Shown piece by piece: positions 11,057-20,979 of a stretch of DNA of 64,000 nt; the stretch's first letter is position 1; each line of letters starts with the position of its first letter. The notes beneath the pieces are model-generated. The model saw only the letters and a program-made list of their open reading frames with translations. It was not told the DNA's origin and made no database searches. The position numbers and the translations under genes are program-made. Source of the stretch: Malaya genurostris (Eukaryota; Arthropoda; Insecta; Diptera; Culicidae); contig NC_080570.1 in assembly GCF_030247185.1 (NCBI RefSeq), positions 152,285,641 to 152,349,640 of the forward strand, written 5' to 3'.

Positions 11057-14000
11057 TTCCCCGGGCCGTAACACTGGTCCAGGTCCTCAGGATCAGTTTT
11101 ACCAGAGTTCACCTCCAGCACCGCCAATTTCGCCACCGGTCGTCGAAGAACGCCAGACGAAGTCTGCACCCACGCTTGACGCACGCGTCCATCGTGTCCT
11201 CGTTGGACCTCCAGAATCTTTCCACGTGTCCACCCGTTGCGGCGTCCGTCGTCAACGATGATTACTAAGTCACCTTTCTTAACCGGCTTTACCTCTCCGA
11301 ACCATTTCGTCCTTTTGGCAATAACGGGCAGATACTCGCGTATCCAGCGACCCCAAAACAGGTCCACCAAGCGGCGACTTCGATCCCAATCACTCCGACA
11401 TACGCTATCCGACTCAACCAGTCTCCTCGGCGGCTGTGCCACCCCGCTGGAACTACTAAGAAGGAAGTGGTTGGGGGTTAGGGCTTCTTGATTAGCCTTG
11501 TCCAACGGAAGAAACGTTAGAGGCCTAGAGTTAACGATACCTTCCGCCTCTACCAGTGCTGTACCGAATATCTCTTCCGTAGGGAGCTTCGTAGTTGACA
11601 TTGCGTAGAAAGCCGATTTGACGGAGCGCACCATCCTTTCCCAGGCGCCGCCCATGTGCGGAGCAGACGGTGGTACAAACATCCATTTCGTAGTAGCATT
11701 CGTGGAAGTCTCGGCTAAAGATGCGTTCATGACTTTGATTTCGTCTCGGAGTTCGTTGCTTGCACCCACAAAGTTCGTCGCATTATCGCTATAGATTTCG
11801 GAAGGAGAGCCTCGTCTGGCCACGAACCGGCGAATCGCCATCTTGCAGGATTCCGTCGACAATGAATGCACGACTTCTAAGTGCACTGCGCGGATAGATA
11901 GGCACGTGAATAACGCTACCCAACGTTTCACATTGCATCGTCTCAGTCGAATGGTTATGGGGCCAAAATAGTCCAGACCCGTGAACGAAAATGGTCGGAA
12001 GAAGGCTCCAAGTCTGGCTCTCGGCAGCGGGCTCATCCGGGGTACCCTGGGGACAGCATTACGGATTTTACATTCAGCACACTTTCCGGTTACACTCCGA
12101 ACTACGGTGCGCAGGTAAGAGACATGGAAGCGTTGCCTCAATTCGTTGATGACCGTTTCTCTGCTTCCATGCAGGAATTTACGATGATACCACATGACGA
12201 TGAGGCTTGTAACATGGTGATTTCGAGGAAGTATGATAGGGTTCCTAGTATCGTACGACGCAAACGCCGCCAAGCTTATTCGGCTTTCCATGCGCATAAT
12301 TCCCTTTTCGTCCAGGAACGGAGAGAGTCTGTAGAGTTTACTGCCACCGCCTAATTTAATACCTTTTTTCACAGTGTCAAGCTTCGAAAGTAAGACCACC
12401 TCCTTCAAGTAAACCTCTTTCTGGATGGCACGAAATATCCACGTTTCCGCCATTTCCAATTCTTCTCTCGACAGTGGTCCGTGTGTAGCAGGAACCCGCC
12501 GTATCTTCGCTTTCAGATTCCCAAGGAATCGACCGACATATCCGATAGCTCGGGTGAGACGTTGCCATTTCGAAAATCTTTCCCAGTCGAACACCGAACG
12601 AACCACTTCGTGCTCGATTACCAGGTTAGGGCGCTGCTCCTCTATCGTATCGTAGTTTACACCCTGAGATGACGGCCAGTACGCCTCATCCATATGCAAA
12701 AGCTCAGGTTCTCCAAACCAACGGCCGTTTGGATTCAAATCGGGTTGCCCCTTCCACTTCGTAGCATCGTCTGAAGCGTTCAAATCCGACGGAAGCCAAT
12801 GCCATTCAGCTCTACTCGTTTTCTCCAAGATCTCCCCGATACGGAAAGCGACGTATTGCGTATATCTGCGCTGATCAGAATTGATCCAGCCCATAACGGT
12901 TTTCGAATCAGTCCACATATACCTCTTCGCGATTGGTAGAGTATGAGTGTTACAGATGTCCTCCATTACTCGCGCTCCTAGCAGTGCTGCTTGAAGTTCC
13001 AGTCGCGGTACCGACGTCAATTTGAGTGGGGCTACCTTCGCCTTCGCGCATATTAATGCGCACTGCAGTTGTCCCGCTACTTCGGCCCGCAGATAGGCTA
13101 CGCAGGCAAACGCAACCAAGCTTGCATCAACGAATACATGTAGTTGTATATTCTCGACTGCCGATAAAGGCTGTTCTGGAAAGTAACAGCGCGAAACTCG
13201 TACCGTCTCAAGCGAAGGAAAAAGTTCAACCCACCGGTCCCACCGTGGTTTCAACTCGATCGAAATTTTTTCGTCCCAGTCTGTCTTGCTTCGCCAAACA
13301 TCCTGGAGAAGGATCTTCCCGTGAATCGTAAAATGAGAAAGAAATCCTAGAGGGTCATATAGACTCATCACCGTTCTTAGCAGCTCTCTCTTGGTGGGCC
13401 AGGCAGGTACTACCGTAAAGTTGGACGCGTACGTAAATGCGTCTTCCTGTGGTATCCAAAGCACGCCAAGCACGCGCTCCGAACATAGGCCAGTTCCCGT
13501 CAAGAACTCTTTAACTTCTGCTGTCTTCGTCTCACCGAGCTTACTCAAAACCTTTTCCGAGTTAGACATCCATCCACGAATGACAAACCCACCTCTAGAG
13601 TGCACGAAAGTAACTTCTCTCGCCCTACGAATTGCTTCCTCTTCAGTATCCACGCTGTCCAGATAATCATCGACGTAGTGCTTACGTATGATCGCGTCGG
13701 CTGCTTCAGGATATCGATCTGCATATTCCGTAGCATTCAAATTCTTAACGAATTGCGCCGAACATGGCGAGCTCGCGGACCCGAACGTGGCTACATTCAT
13801 GAAGTACACTTGAGGATTCTGATTAGGGTCATCTCTCAGCAATATACGTTGGGCATCTCGATCCTCCTTTCGCACGAGCATCTGGTGAAACATTTCTTTC
13901 ACGTCGGCACAGATAGCTATTCTTTTTTCACGAAATCCAGTGAGTACTCCCTTCAACGGTACGAGCAGGTCCGGTCCCTTAATCAGCATCGTGTTCAAGC

Positions 14001-17000
14001 TCACACCGTCAACTTTCGCAGCAGCATCGCAGAAAATACGTATTTTTCCTGGCTTCTTGGGGTTCGTGGTGACGCCCAATGGTAAATACCAGACCTTTCG
14101 CGGATCGGATGCGGCAAGTTCTTCTTCCGTAGCCTTTTGTATATATCCTTTTGCTTTATATTCCTCTATCTGTCGTAGTACACTACCACCTATATCGGCA
14201 TCCGCCTTGATACGCCTTTCGAGGCATTCTAGCCGCCGTATGGCCATGAAGTAACTGTCGGGAAACTCGAACTCGTCAAATTTCCACAATAATCCAATTT
14301 CAAATCGTAAGCCAACACGCTGAGTGGTTGATTGCAAAATCTGCTTTGCCCGTTGATTCTCTTCGGTATCGATGCTTTGTGGTATAGAAACTCCCATATT
14401 TTCCAACGAAAAATACTGTTTTACCAGTTCATGTAAATCGTCCTCTTCTCTTACACATTTGCACAGGTGCATGTTGAAACTCCGTTCGTTCCCCATCGTC
14501 AATATGGGCCCATGGATCGCCCATCCCAATCTCGTTTTGGTAGCTATGGGTTCATCCACCTGTCGTTCACGCCTCTTCAAGGTAACACTCAAATGCGCAT
14601 TGTCGTTACCAATCAAAATCTTTGGAACGGCATCCCGGTAATCCGGAATAGGCAGACCTGCCAAGTATGGGTAGAGCTTCACCAATTCGTCATAGCGGAG
14701 AGTCTGTGTCGGCAATCCTAGATCCTTAACCGTGCGAACATCAGAGAGTACAAACTTCTTCTCTTGGGAGATACCGGAAATATCTAACCTCACTCGCTTA
14801 GAATGTTCTTCCGACCGAGTCACGTTGCCCGTCCAGGACAGACACAAGCTTTCAGATTTGCCATTCACACCGAGAGAATCAGCAATAGATTCATCAATCA
14901 GCGTTATCGACGAGCCATCGTCTAGGAAAGCGAAAGTAGTAATCGAACGTTTCTCCCCATGGAGTGTGACTGGCACAACGCGGAAAAGAGACCCCCTCCC
15001 AGTAGCGTGATGGTTTTGCACCGCCGTGTCTCTGGCTGATGACGGATTACTTCTTTTCGGATCAGTATGCAGCAACGGATGATGCCTGTACGAGCAACCT
15101 CCTATTTCACATCGACTCTTCGACTTACACGGTCGCCTTCCATGCGAGAATAAACAGGTACGACAGAGTGATAACTTCTGGACCAATTTCCATCGGTTAT
15201 CAACGTCCAGTTTCCGGAAAGCAATACAATCTCGCACTTTATGCCATGCTTCTTGACAAACGAGACATCGTTTATCCAAAGAACTACTCTCAACTGGCTG
15301 GGATAGCTTCGATATGTCCGTCGAATGTGGATTACAGAAGTTTTTCCCTTTCGATTTGTCGTGCTTCGGATGATTTGCCCTCATATCTACCGTCAGCGTG
15401 ACCTCGTTGGCCGCAGATACCAAAGTTGACATATAAGTCGCAAACGTTCGAAGATCAGCTCCGGGTTGTTGACGCTTAACCATTGCCCATTCAAGCTTGA
15501 GATTCGCCGGCAGTTTGTCCACCAGCTCATAAAGTAGTGTAGGATTGTTCAAATGCGCTTCCTGATGACTCGCGAGCAGATGATCGCAAAGATTTTGTAC
15601 AGCTATTCCGTACCCTATAAGTGTCTCGAGTTTCTCTGGTCGCGGAGTTGGAACTTCTCTCACTTTCTTAAGCAAAGCATACACTAGAATTTCAGGTCTG
15701 CCATAAAGAGTTTGCAAAACCGATATGACCTGTGGCACGGAATCCGGAATCAACAATTTGCTTCGTACCGCTTCCAACGCGGCACCACGCAGACACCGTT
15801 GGAGTCGCATTAAATTTTCCGTGTGAGTAAATCCACATGCACTTGTGGAATTGTTAAACGAACTTATAAATAACGGCCATTCTTCCGGATCACCTGAGAA
15901 CAGCGGAAGTTCCTTTGACATCACCTGGCGTGCTGCCAGTTGTAGCGAAGTGGGCTCGACTTGAGTAACTGGCGATAAGTTAAGAGAGGGATATTGTATT
16001 CCCGGCTGTGATGGGTCATGCACTGGTAACGCAGAAGATAATAAATGAGTTCGATCGAGTGGGTGTACATTATTTGAAAACTGTTGATCGAATCTTTCAT
16101 ACGAATTACTATTGCTGCACTGATTACCTCCCTGCAGAGGTACTGCACTACCTGGCAAAACATTGCCTCCTGCCGATGTTTTACCATCACAGTTGCCTTG
16201 GGACCTATCGTTCGAGCTGTTAATTACACCTCCTACTTGCGAAATCCCGAAGGGATACGGTTGGGATATTTGATTATTAAATCCATAGAATTTCCGATCA
16301 AACGGATACACATGAGTGCGAAACTGACGGTAGAACGCATCATACGAATTACGATTGCTACATTGATTACCTCCCTGTAGGGGTACAGCACTACTAGGCA
16401 CGAAATTGCCTCCTATCGGTGCTTTATTTCCAGCACTGCCTTGGGGCCTAACGTTTATACTATTAATTACACCTCCTACCTGAGATGTCCCGTATGGATA
16501 CTGTCGCGGCATTTGATTTTTCATACCGCTGATACCATTATTGCGAACCCACGGCTGGCTCCATTGAAATGCTGGATCCACCGGAACGATAGAAGTGGAC
16601 ACCGTACACGGAACTTGTAACGGGATCTCTGGGACGACCGTCGCATTCGCACGGCTGGTTGTTACAAATGTTGTTACTTGCGCAGACGAGAATGCTGTAC
16701 ACGACGGGGTTTCCTGCACGGCAGCTGTCGCAGTTGTCGTCGAAGGGAAAGCTGTCTCCTGAGTGGCTAAGGTAGAATTCACCAAACCCTCTAGATGTCG
16801 CTTACGCCATTGATTGACCTTGCTGTCGCTGCTCTGAACGGATTTCCGACTTTTCTGATCATCGCCTTCTTCTTCGCAATCGTCTTCCATCGCTTGAAAT
16901 TTCTCCCGCAGGTATACTGAATCGATTTCCAGCTGTTTTTTCTCGAGATCGATTTCCTTCAACAGCTTTTCCGCCTCGTGACGTTTCCGCTGCTCCACTA

Positions 17001-17316
17001 GTTCGAGATTCAATTGTCGCTTTTTGAGTTCTGCTTCTTCCTGAAGTTTCTGCAGACGAAATTTAGTTCTCGCTCGGATACTGCTAGCAGATGCGCCTGC
17101 CTCTGAACCGGCAGCGCTCGTCGATTTTCGCGGATCTTGTGTGGGTTCCTTTTCAGTAAAGATGCACTTCCGACAGAGAAAGTCTTTCTCACTAACGCTT
17201 TCCCCTACGCCGACGCACTCAAAGTGCCACCAACTTCCGCACTTATCACAAGCGACCATCCTACTGTTGTCGGATTCCCCACACGCCGGGCAGCTACTTT
17301 GGTTTTCATCTGACAT
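10975..17316 (-). CDS. BEL/Pao gag-pol polyprotein
   Basis: A single 2113-residue open frame encoding all functions needed to copy the element. Order, with approximate residues: a C4HC3 PHD-type zinc finger (Cys9, 12, 23, 26, His31, Cys34, 48, 51); a charged coiled coil (85-150); a low-complexity Gag part with a duplicated ~80-residue block (about 272-431); a DUF1759-type Gag domain (LPLFSGDPEEWP, near 470); Cys/His zinc knuckles (about 685-750); an A17-type aspartic protease (FLDDGSS, near 795); reverse transcriptase (CADVKEMF, and YVDDYLDSV near 1212); RNase H (FVDAS...MWTDSK); integrase with an HHCC finger, then Asp...SDNATNF...GGAWERM (catalytic D,D,E); and a DUF5641-type C-terminus. No envelope gene is visible. 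The start is the first ATG, 26 bp from the 5' LTR. The tail is encoded in the 3' LTR. No stops or frameshifts. Confidence 0.95.
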   Translation of the reverse strand: MSDENQSSCPACGESDNSRMVACDKCGSWWHFECVGVGESVSEKDFLCRKCIFTEKEPTQDPRKSTSAAGSEAGASASSIRARTKFRLQKLQEEAELKKRQLNLELVEQRKRHEAEKLLKEIDLEKKQLEIDSVYLREKFQAMEDDCEEEGDDQKSRKSVQSSDSKVNQWRKRHLEGLVNSTLATQETAFPSTTTATAAVQETPSCTAFSSAQVTTFVTTSRANATVVPEIPLQVPCTVSTSIVPVDPAFQWSQPWVRNNGISGMKNQMPRQYPYGTSQVGGVINSINVRPQGSAGNKAPIGGNFVPSSAVPLQGGNQCSNRNSYDAFYRQFRTHVYPFDRKFYGFNNQISQPYPFGISQVGGVINSSNDRSQGNCDGKTSAGGNVLPGSAVPLQGGNQCSNSNSYERFDQQFSNNVHPLDRTHLLSSALPVHDPSQPGIQYPSLNLSPVTQVEPTSLQLAARQVMSKELPLFSGDPEEWPLFISSFNNSTSACGFTHTENLMRLQRCLRGAALEAVRSKLLIPDSVPQVISVLQTLYGRPEILVYALLKKVREVPTPRPEKLETLIGYGIAVQNLCDHLLASHQEAHLNNPTLLYELVDKLPANLKLEWAMVKRQQPGADLRTFATYMSTLVSAANEVTLTVDMRANHPKHDKSKGKNFCNPHSTDISKLSQPVESSSLDKRCLVCQEAWHKVRDCIAFRKLDVDNRWKLVQKLSLCRTCLFSHGRRPCKSKSRCEIGGCSYRHHPLLHTDPKRSNPSSARDTAVQNHHATGRGSLFRVVPVTLHGEKRSITTFAFLDDGSSITLIDESIADSLGVNGKSESLCLSWTGNVTRSEEHSKRVRLDISGISQEKKFVLSDVRTVKDLGLPTQTLRYDELVKLYPYLAGLPIPDYRDAVPKILIGNDNAHLSVTLKRRERQVDEPIATKTRLGWAIHGPILTMGNERSFNMHLCKCVREEDDLHELVKQYFSLENMGVSIPQSIDTEENQRAKQILQSTTQRVGLRFEIGLLWKFDEFEFPDSYFMAIRRLECLERRIKADADIGGSVLRQIEEYKAKGYIQKATEEELAASDPRKVWYLPLGVTTNPKKPGKIRIFCDAAAKVDGVSLNTMLIKGPDLLVPLKGVLTGFREKRIAICADVKEMFHQMLVRKEDRDAQRILLRDDPNQNPQVYFMNVATFGSASSPCSAQFVKNLNATEYADRYPEAADAIIRKHYVDDYLDSVDTEEEAIRRAREVTFVHSRGGFVIRGWMSNSEKVLSKLGETKTAEVKEFLTGTGLCSERVLGVLWIPQEDAFTYASNFTVVPAWPTKRELLRTVMSLYDPLGFLSHFTIHGKILLQDVWRSKTDWDEKISIELKPRWDRWVELFPSLETVRVSRCYFPEQPLSAVENIQLHVFVDASLVAFACVAYLRAEVAGQLQCALICAKAKVAPLKLTSVPRLELQAALLGARVMEDICNTHTLPIAKRYMWTDSKTVMGWINSDQRRYTQYVAFRIGEILEKTSRAEWHWLPSDLNASDDATKWKGQPDLNPNGRWFGEPELLHMDEAYWPSSQGVNYDTIEEQRPNLVIEHEVVRSVFDWERFSKWQRLTRAIGYVGRFLGNLKAKIRRVPATHGPLSREELEMAETWIFRAIQKEVYLKEVVLLSKLDTVKKGIKLGGGSKLYRLSPFLDEKGIMRMESRISLAAFASYDTRNPIILPRNHHVTSLIVMWYHRKFLHGSRETVINELRQRFHVSYLRTVVRSVTGKCAECKIRNAVPRVPRMSPLPRARLGAFFRPFSFTGLDYFGPITIRLRRCNVKRWVALFTCLSIRAVHLEVVHSLSTESCKMAIRRFVARRGSPSEIYSDNATNFVGASNELRDEIKVMNASLAETSTNATTKWMFVPPSAPHMGGAWERMVRSVKSAFYAMSTTKLPTEEIFGTALVEAEGIVNSRPLTFLPLDKANQEALTPNHFLLSSSSGVAQPPRRLVESDSVCRSDWDRSRRLVDLFWGRWIREYLPVIAKRTKWFGEVKPVKKGDLVIIVDDGRRNGWTRGKILEVQRGHDGRVRQAWVQTSSGVLRRPVAKLAVLEVNSGKTDPEDLDQCYGPGNVPVNKSDLTGSLTSQLQATLPNDSDV
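16030..16515 (-). repeat. tandem duplication inside gag
   Basis: Two adjacent ~240-bp copies encode YPYGTSQVGGVINS...SAVPLQGGNQCSN and YPFGISQVGGVINS...SAVPLQGGNQCSN blocks of about 80 residues each. The copies have diverged but stay in frame, so the duplication is older than this insertion and is tolerated by the element. Confidence 0.8.
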
Positions 17317-17342
17317 CTTCCAATTGTGCAGATCTTTCAGTT

Positions 17343-17815
17343 TGTTGGAGAGGGAATTTTCGGCTTCTTTTAAGCTAATCCACGCGTGTAGTGCGTTGAC
17401 AAATGCTAAAAGCTAATAACATTTTTTATTAGAATTCAATGGTTTTGATAACATGTGCTTAACTTACATCTGTTAACCTTCAATAGTTCAACCACCTCCA
17501 ACAATACTACTAACGATAAGAATAACGCGAAATCTATCAGAAATAAAATTTGAGAAAGTTTCACATTCAGTCAATTCAACCGTGAGTATTACTTACTGCT
17601 ACCAATCGCGATAACTTATAAACATATCAATAAATTCACTTCTGAAACCTTAACTAAAACCTCCATGCGTTCTTACGGTCTTGTACCACACTCGCATGAT
17701 TTGCAATCGGTCGTTTTGCAGCAGCCAGCCATCTTACACGTCGCTGTCATTTGGCAGGGTTGCCTGTAATTGTGAAGTCAGTGAACCAGTGAGGTCAGAT
17801 TTATTCACCGGAACA
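17343..17815 (-). repeat. 5' LTR of the BEL/Pao element
   Basis: Same 473 bp as 10584-11056; no difference seen by eye. It should hold the element's promoter. Confidence 0.92.
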
Positions 17816-17820
17816 ACACG

Positions 17821-18017
17821 AAATTCCTTTTTTTCCATTTTTTTCACAATAAAAAAAGTAGCTTCACTCAAAATGCAATATCTCACAAACCAATAATCAG
17901 ACAGCTGTCAAATTCATACACGTATCTTTTGAAGGTTGGTACTAACTGAAAATGGTATGGATTTAATTCTAGTGGCGCCCTCTCATAGAAACGATACGAA
18001 CTTTTCAGCCGATCTGT
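17821..18017 (-). mobile_element. 5' end of the split mariner element
   Basis: Holds the probable start codon of the mariner transposase (about 17840), an AT-rich leader and the right terminal inverted repeat. The same sequence adjoins the copy at 42165-42362, which confirms the two halves belonged together before the BEL insertion. Confidence 0.85.
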
Positions 18018-18200
18018 TATTTCCAAACTCCCGATCTAAAATTCATGTCCTGAATTTCGTTCCGGAGTACTGAAATTAAAATCCTAAATCAGAATTCTAG
18101 TCAAGAAATTAGTTCCAGAATTAGGATTCAATTTCGGAGTAGTACACACTTCAAAAATACCCTGTAATTTCTTCTCAGATGCACATTGTGTCTAAAATTT

Positions 18201-18322
18201 CATGACATGAAGTTCATTAAAATAAAAAAAACTATATAATGATTGCGACCGCCGCGACTTGAACCGAGAATCATTGAATCACAAAATTCCTCCGTTAATT
18301 GACTGAGCCACAGAAGCACACA
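18201..18322 (-). repeat. tRNA-derived SINE, copy 2
   Basis: On the minus strand: box-A-like TGGCTCAGTCAATTAACGG, then box-B-like GGTTCAAGTCGC, then a T-rich tail. Same family as 4562-4677. Confidence 0.7.
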
Positions 18323-18439
18323 CCTGTTTGGTTGGTAAAATGTGCATTTAAATACAACCAGTCGCACATGCTAGCCGAATGCACAATACAGTCGATAGCA
18401 GTGAAAGTAATGCTAATCCAACAGGCATTCCAAATCTTA

Positions 18440-19619
18440 TTATAATCATATAATCTAGTTAAGGTCGTGGATATCCTAGAATTTTCTGGAAAATCACTGT
18501 ATGAATGCGTGACTGGTGACTTTTGTATGACTTTTGTGTGCGGTATATGCTTGTAGAACTATATTCAGTAAATTAACATACAGTGATGTCCATCCAAAAC
18601 TTCCTTGGAATATAGACCTTAAGGTGTACTAACGTAACCGATGACATCACTGAGTTTCTTTTTAGTGATCCATACTCGTGATATCACATTCAATTCATGG
18701 GATCATTGTGATGAATTATGAAGAAGTGGTTGTTCATCCAAAAACTACCTGGAGTATAGGGCTTAAGATCTACCAGCAAAACAAACTGCAATAACGAACT
18801 TATTGATCACGGTCTATACTCGTGACTCCACTTACAGTTAGGAGGTTTATTGTAGATTCCTCGGATCACCCAAAAACTACCTGGAGCTCCTGGAGCTTTG
18901 AGATCTACCAGCACAAGGAACTACGTTAATGAACTTTTTGTTCTCGGCGCATACTCGAGATACCACAGGCAATTAATAGGCCTATTGCGAATGAGCTACA
19001 CCATCCAAAAACTACCTGCAGTTCAGACCGTAGGATCTACCAGAATAACAAAAATGCAAACGTAATCTTCACACTCCATACTCGCGATTCACTGAAGTCC
19101 TTGGATGACTGAAAGTATTCCTGAAACAAATCAGAATAGATAAGTAGCTCCATGACTATGAGCGGCATTGAAAAAATATACATAAGCTGCTGATTGCTGA
19201 TGTAGATCTCAAGACCTGTTTTCACTGAAGTTCTTGGACTACTGAGAACATACCTTGAACAGTTATAAATTACCAAGTAAGCAATGTGTAACTTTGAAAA
19301 CATGAATAGCAAACAAAAACTAGACATGAACAGCTGTTGTATTTTTTGCTGTAGTGTAGACTGCAAAGTGGAAATTCTGAGGACAATATTCCAAGCAGTT
19401 CCTGGATCTAGGAATATCTCTTATGAATTTCCATAGTCGCAGAATATACATAGATGCTCGTAGATACTTTTCCGTATGAACGTAGTTAGTTTTTATTATG
19501 TTTTGTATACTGAAATCAAATGGAGTTGAAACAACCTTTTCTTTACGCGAAAAATTTTAAATAACGCGATATTTCATTTAATTTACTCACCACTTTGCGT
19601 GTAAATTGATGTTCCAGTG
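18440..19619 (-). mobile_element. TIR element with ~133-bp internal tandem repeats, truncated copy
   Basis: The right end is complementary to CACTGGAACATCAATTTACA and is followed by TA. Inside, the phrase CATCCAAAAACTACCTGGAG recurs near 18590, 18735, 18867 and 18999, a tandem array of about 133-bp units. It is the inverted counterpart of 23008-24435. The far terminal repeat is missing. No transposase. Confidence 0.75.
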
Positions 19620-19860
19620 TATGAGGGAGACACATTCGTGCATGTTGTCTAAGACGGTCAATTTAGTCATTAAATTTATAGCCAAATTGTTGCTATTATT
19701 GATTTTCTCATTTGTAGCGAAATTGTTGATTCTTTGTTAAAGACTGAAATATTTGACACGATGACAATACTTCACCTTGCTGATTCCAACTATGCATCAT
19801 TATATAAAGGTACTTAATAATATTCAAATCTTCTTTTTCAAATATTAATTCGTATATCAA

Positions 19861-20140
19861 TTATCATAGATATAAACCAAAGATTGTTTCGAACAAACGA
19901 AAACTTGTGCTTTGTGGAATGATAGTCCAAATAGAATACTGTACAACCGGAGTTCCTCAAGGAAATCACCTTGGGCCGTTGGTATTTTAACTTTATCTCA
20001 AAGATCAAGAACTTCCGATCGAATGTAAGAAACTACCGTTCGCCGATGACTTCAAATTATTTCATATCATCAACTCAGCTGACACGGAATTCCTACAAGA
20101 GCAGTTGAATTTTAATTTGGCTAATTAGTGTAATTTTAAC
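19861..20140 (+). pseudogene. non-LTR retrotransposon reverse transcriptase relic
   Basis: Reads TGVPQGNHLGPLVF, a stop, then LPFADDFKLFHIINSADTEF. These are the typical 'GVPQGS.LGP..F' and 'FADD' motifs of jockey-like non-LTR reverse transcriptases, here with an in-frame stop. Only about 90 codons remain. Confidence 0.7.
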
Positions 20141-20149
20141 AGAATGGTT

Positions 20150-20180
20150 TTGAACGTAAATTAAGGTTCCAGTGTAAAAG
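20150..20180 (-). repeat. solitary TIR fragment
   Basis: GTAAATTAAGGTTCCAGTGTA resembles the end of the 18440-19619 element in the same orientation, a stray terminal repeat. Confidence 0.45.
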
Positions 20181-20939
20181 GTACTATTAATCTTTTAGTG
20201 AACCTCAGCCCTCAATAATTTTATTGAACTTTAGAACGGTTAAAAATTTGGGAATTGTGTTTCGATAGTTCCATTGCGCGGTGGCTCATTCGGCTCCCAT
20301 CTTTGTAAGGGTAACGAACAGAGACCACCGCCAGAAGACAATGCCCCAGTCTCGCCTTTGTGTTCGTCTATGGCAGGTGCAGATGAAAAGCATTCGCTAT
20401 GGTGAATGATTTTCTCACAAGAATTTCATTGTCAGCTATCGACAGTAAAGGGGGCTTTCAGGTTTCCACGAATGACTCATTTCCTTCGGGAAAAGTCCAG
20501 AGCTGCTAAGTCAAACCTAACACCAGTGCCAAAGAAACCGCAACCGTGCCGCGTTCGTTCCGCATGCGGTCACATTACCTTTTAAGCTTATTAGAGAAGA
20601 AAAGTTAGCCTTGCTTTTGAACGAAATGAAGGTAGCTGGGGAAAAGGGTTACCCTTTCCGGGGTCATTTGTCTATTCCGTACGCAAATGACGCATCGATC
20701 GGGTAAGTGATTGTCATGTCCAATGGTTCAAGAACGTGACTGACTGACTGGTGATAAACACATTTGTCTAAGCGCGACCAGGTCCGGACACGGAAACGTG
20801 CCCATCTTGGTGTGGTTGGTTTCGTTTCGTTTCTTGAGTTCCGTGCAGAAAGCTGCACAACGAACATGATTTTATTCATAGTTTATGACGATGCGATTTC
20901 CAGGGACGTATTCTCGGTCAGACTCGTGGATCAACGCCG

Positions 20940-20973
20940 TATATAACCCCGTCCGGAAAGCCTTCTCATTTGG
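20940..20973 (+). promoter_or_regulatory. candidate TATA/Inr core promoter
   Basis: TATATAA at 20940-20946 is followed by TCATTT at 20966-20971, a match to the arthropod initiator TCAKTY with its A at 20968. The 28-bp spacing is canonical. A second initiator-like TCAGTA lies at about 21016, with TCGGTCG, a match to the Drosophila pause-button motif, just after it. The gene served is unknown; tmod is the nearest plus-strand host gene. Confidence 0.5.
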
Positions 20974-20979
20974 ATCGCG

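Larger units (their letters stand above)
10584..17815 (-). mobile_element. complete BEL/Pao LTR retrotransposon
   Basis: A 7232-bp element with two 473-bp LTRs (TG...CA on the plus strand) that I read as identical, flanked by the 5-bp duplication ACACG at 10579-10583 and 17816-17820. It carries one uninterrupted gag-pol frame on the minus strand. The leader between the upstream LTR and the start codon is only 26 bp, and I could not identify a tRNA primer-binding site in it. A purine-rich tract (GGCCCGGGGAA on the minus strand) abuts the downstream LTR. Identical LTRs and an open frame mean a recent insertion, possibly still competent. Confidence 0.93.
9570..18017 (-). mobile_element. mariner-type element split by a BEL/Pao insertion
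   Basis: Left end ACAGTTCGGCTGAAAAGTTC (preceded by TA) and right end complementary to ACAGATCGGCTGAAAAGTTC (followed by TA) are the terminal inverted repeats. Without the 7.2-kb BEL element and one copy of the 5-bp target duplication the unit is about 1.2 kb, normal for mariner. A deleted copy of the same subfamily lies at 41556-42362. Confidence 0.85.

Noticed and set aside
11237..16380. Many 60-160-codon plus-strand frames inside the BEL element
   Set aside because: Shadows of the 2113-codon gag-pol on the minus strand.
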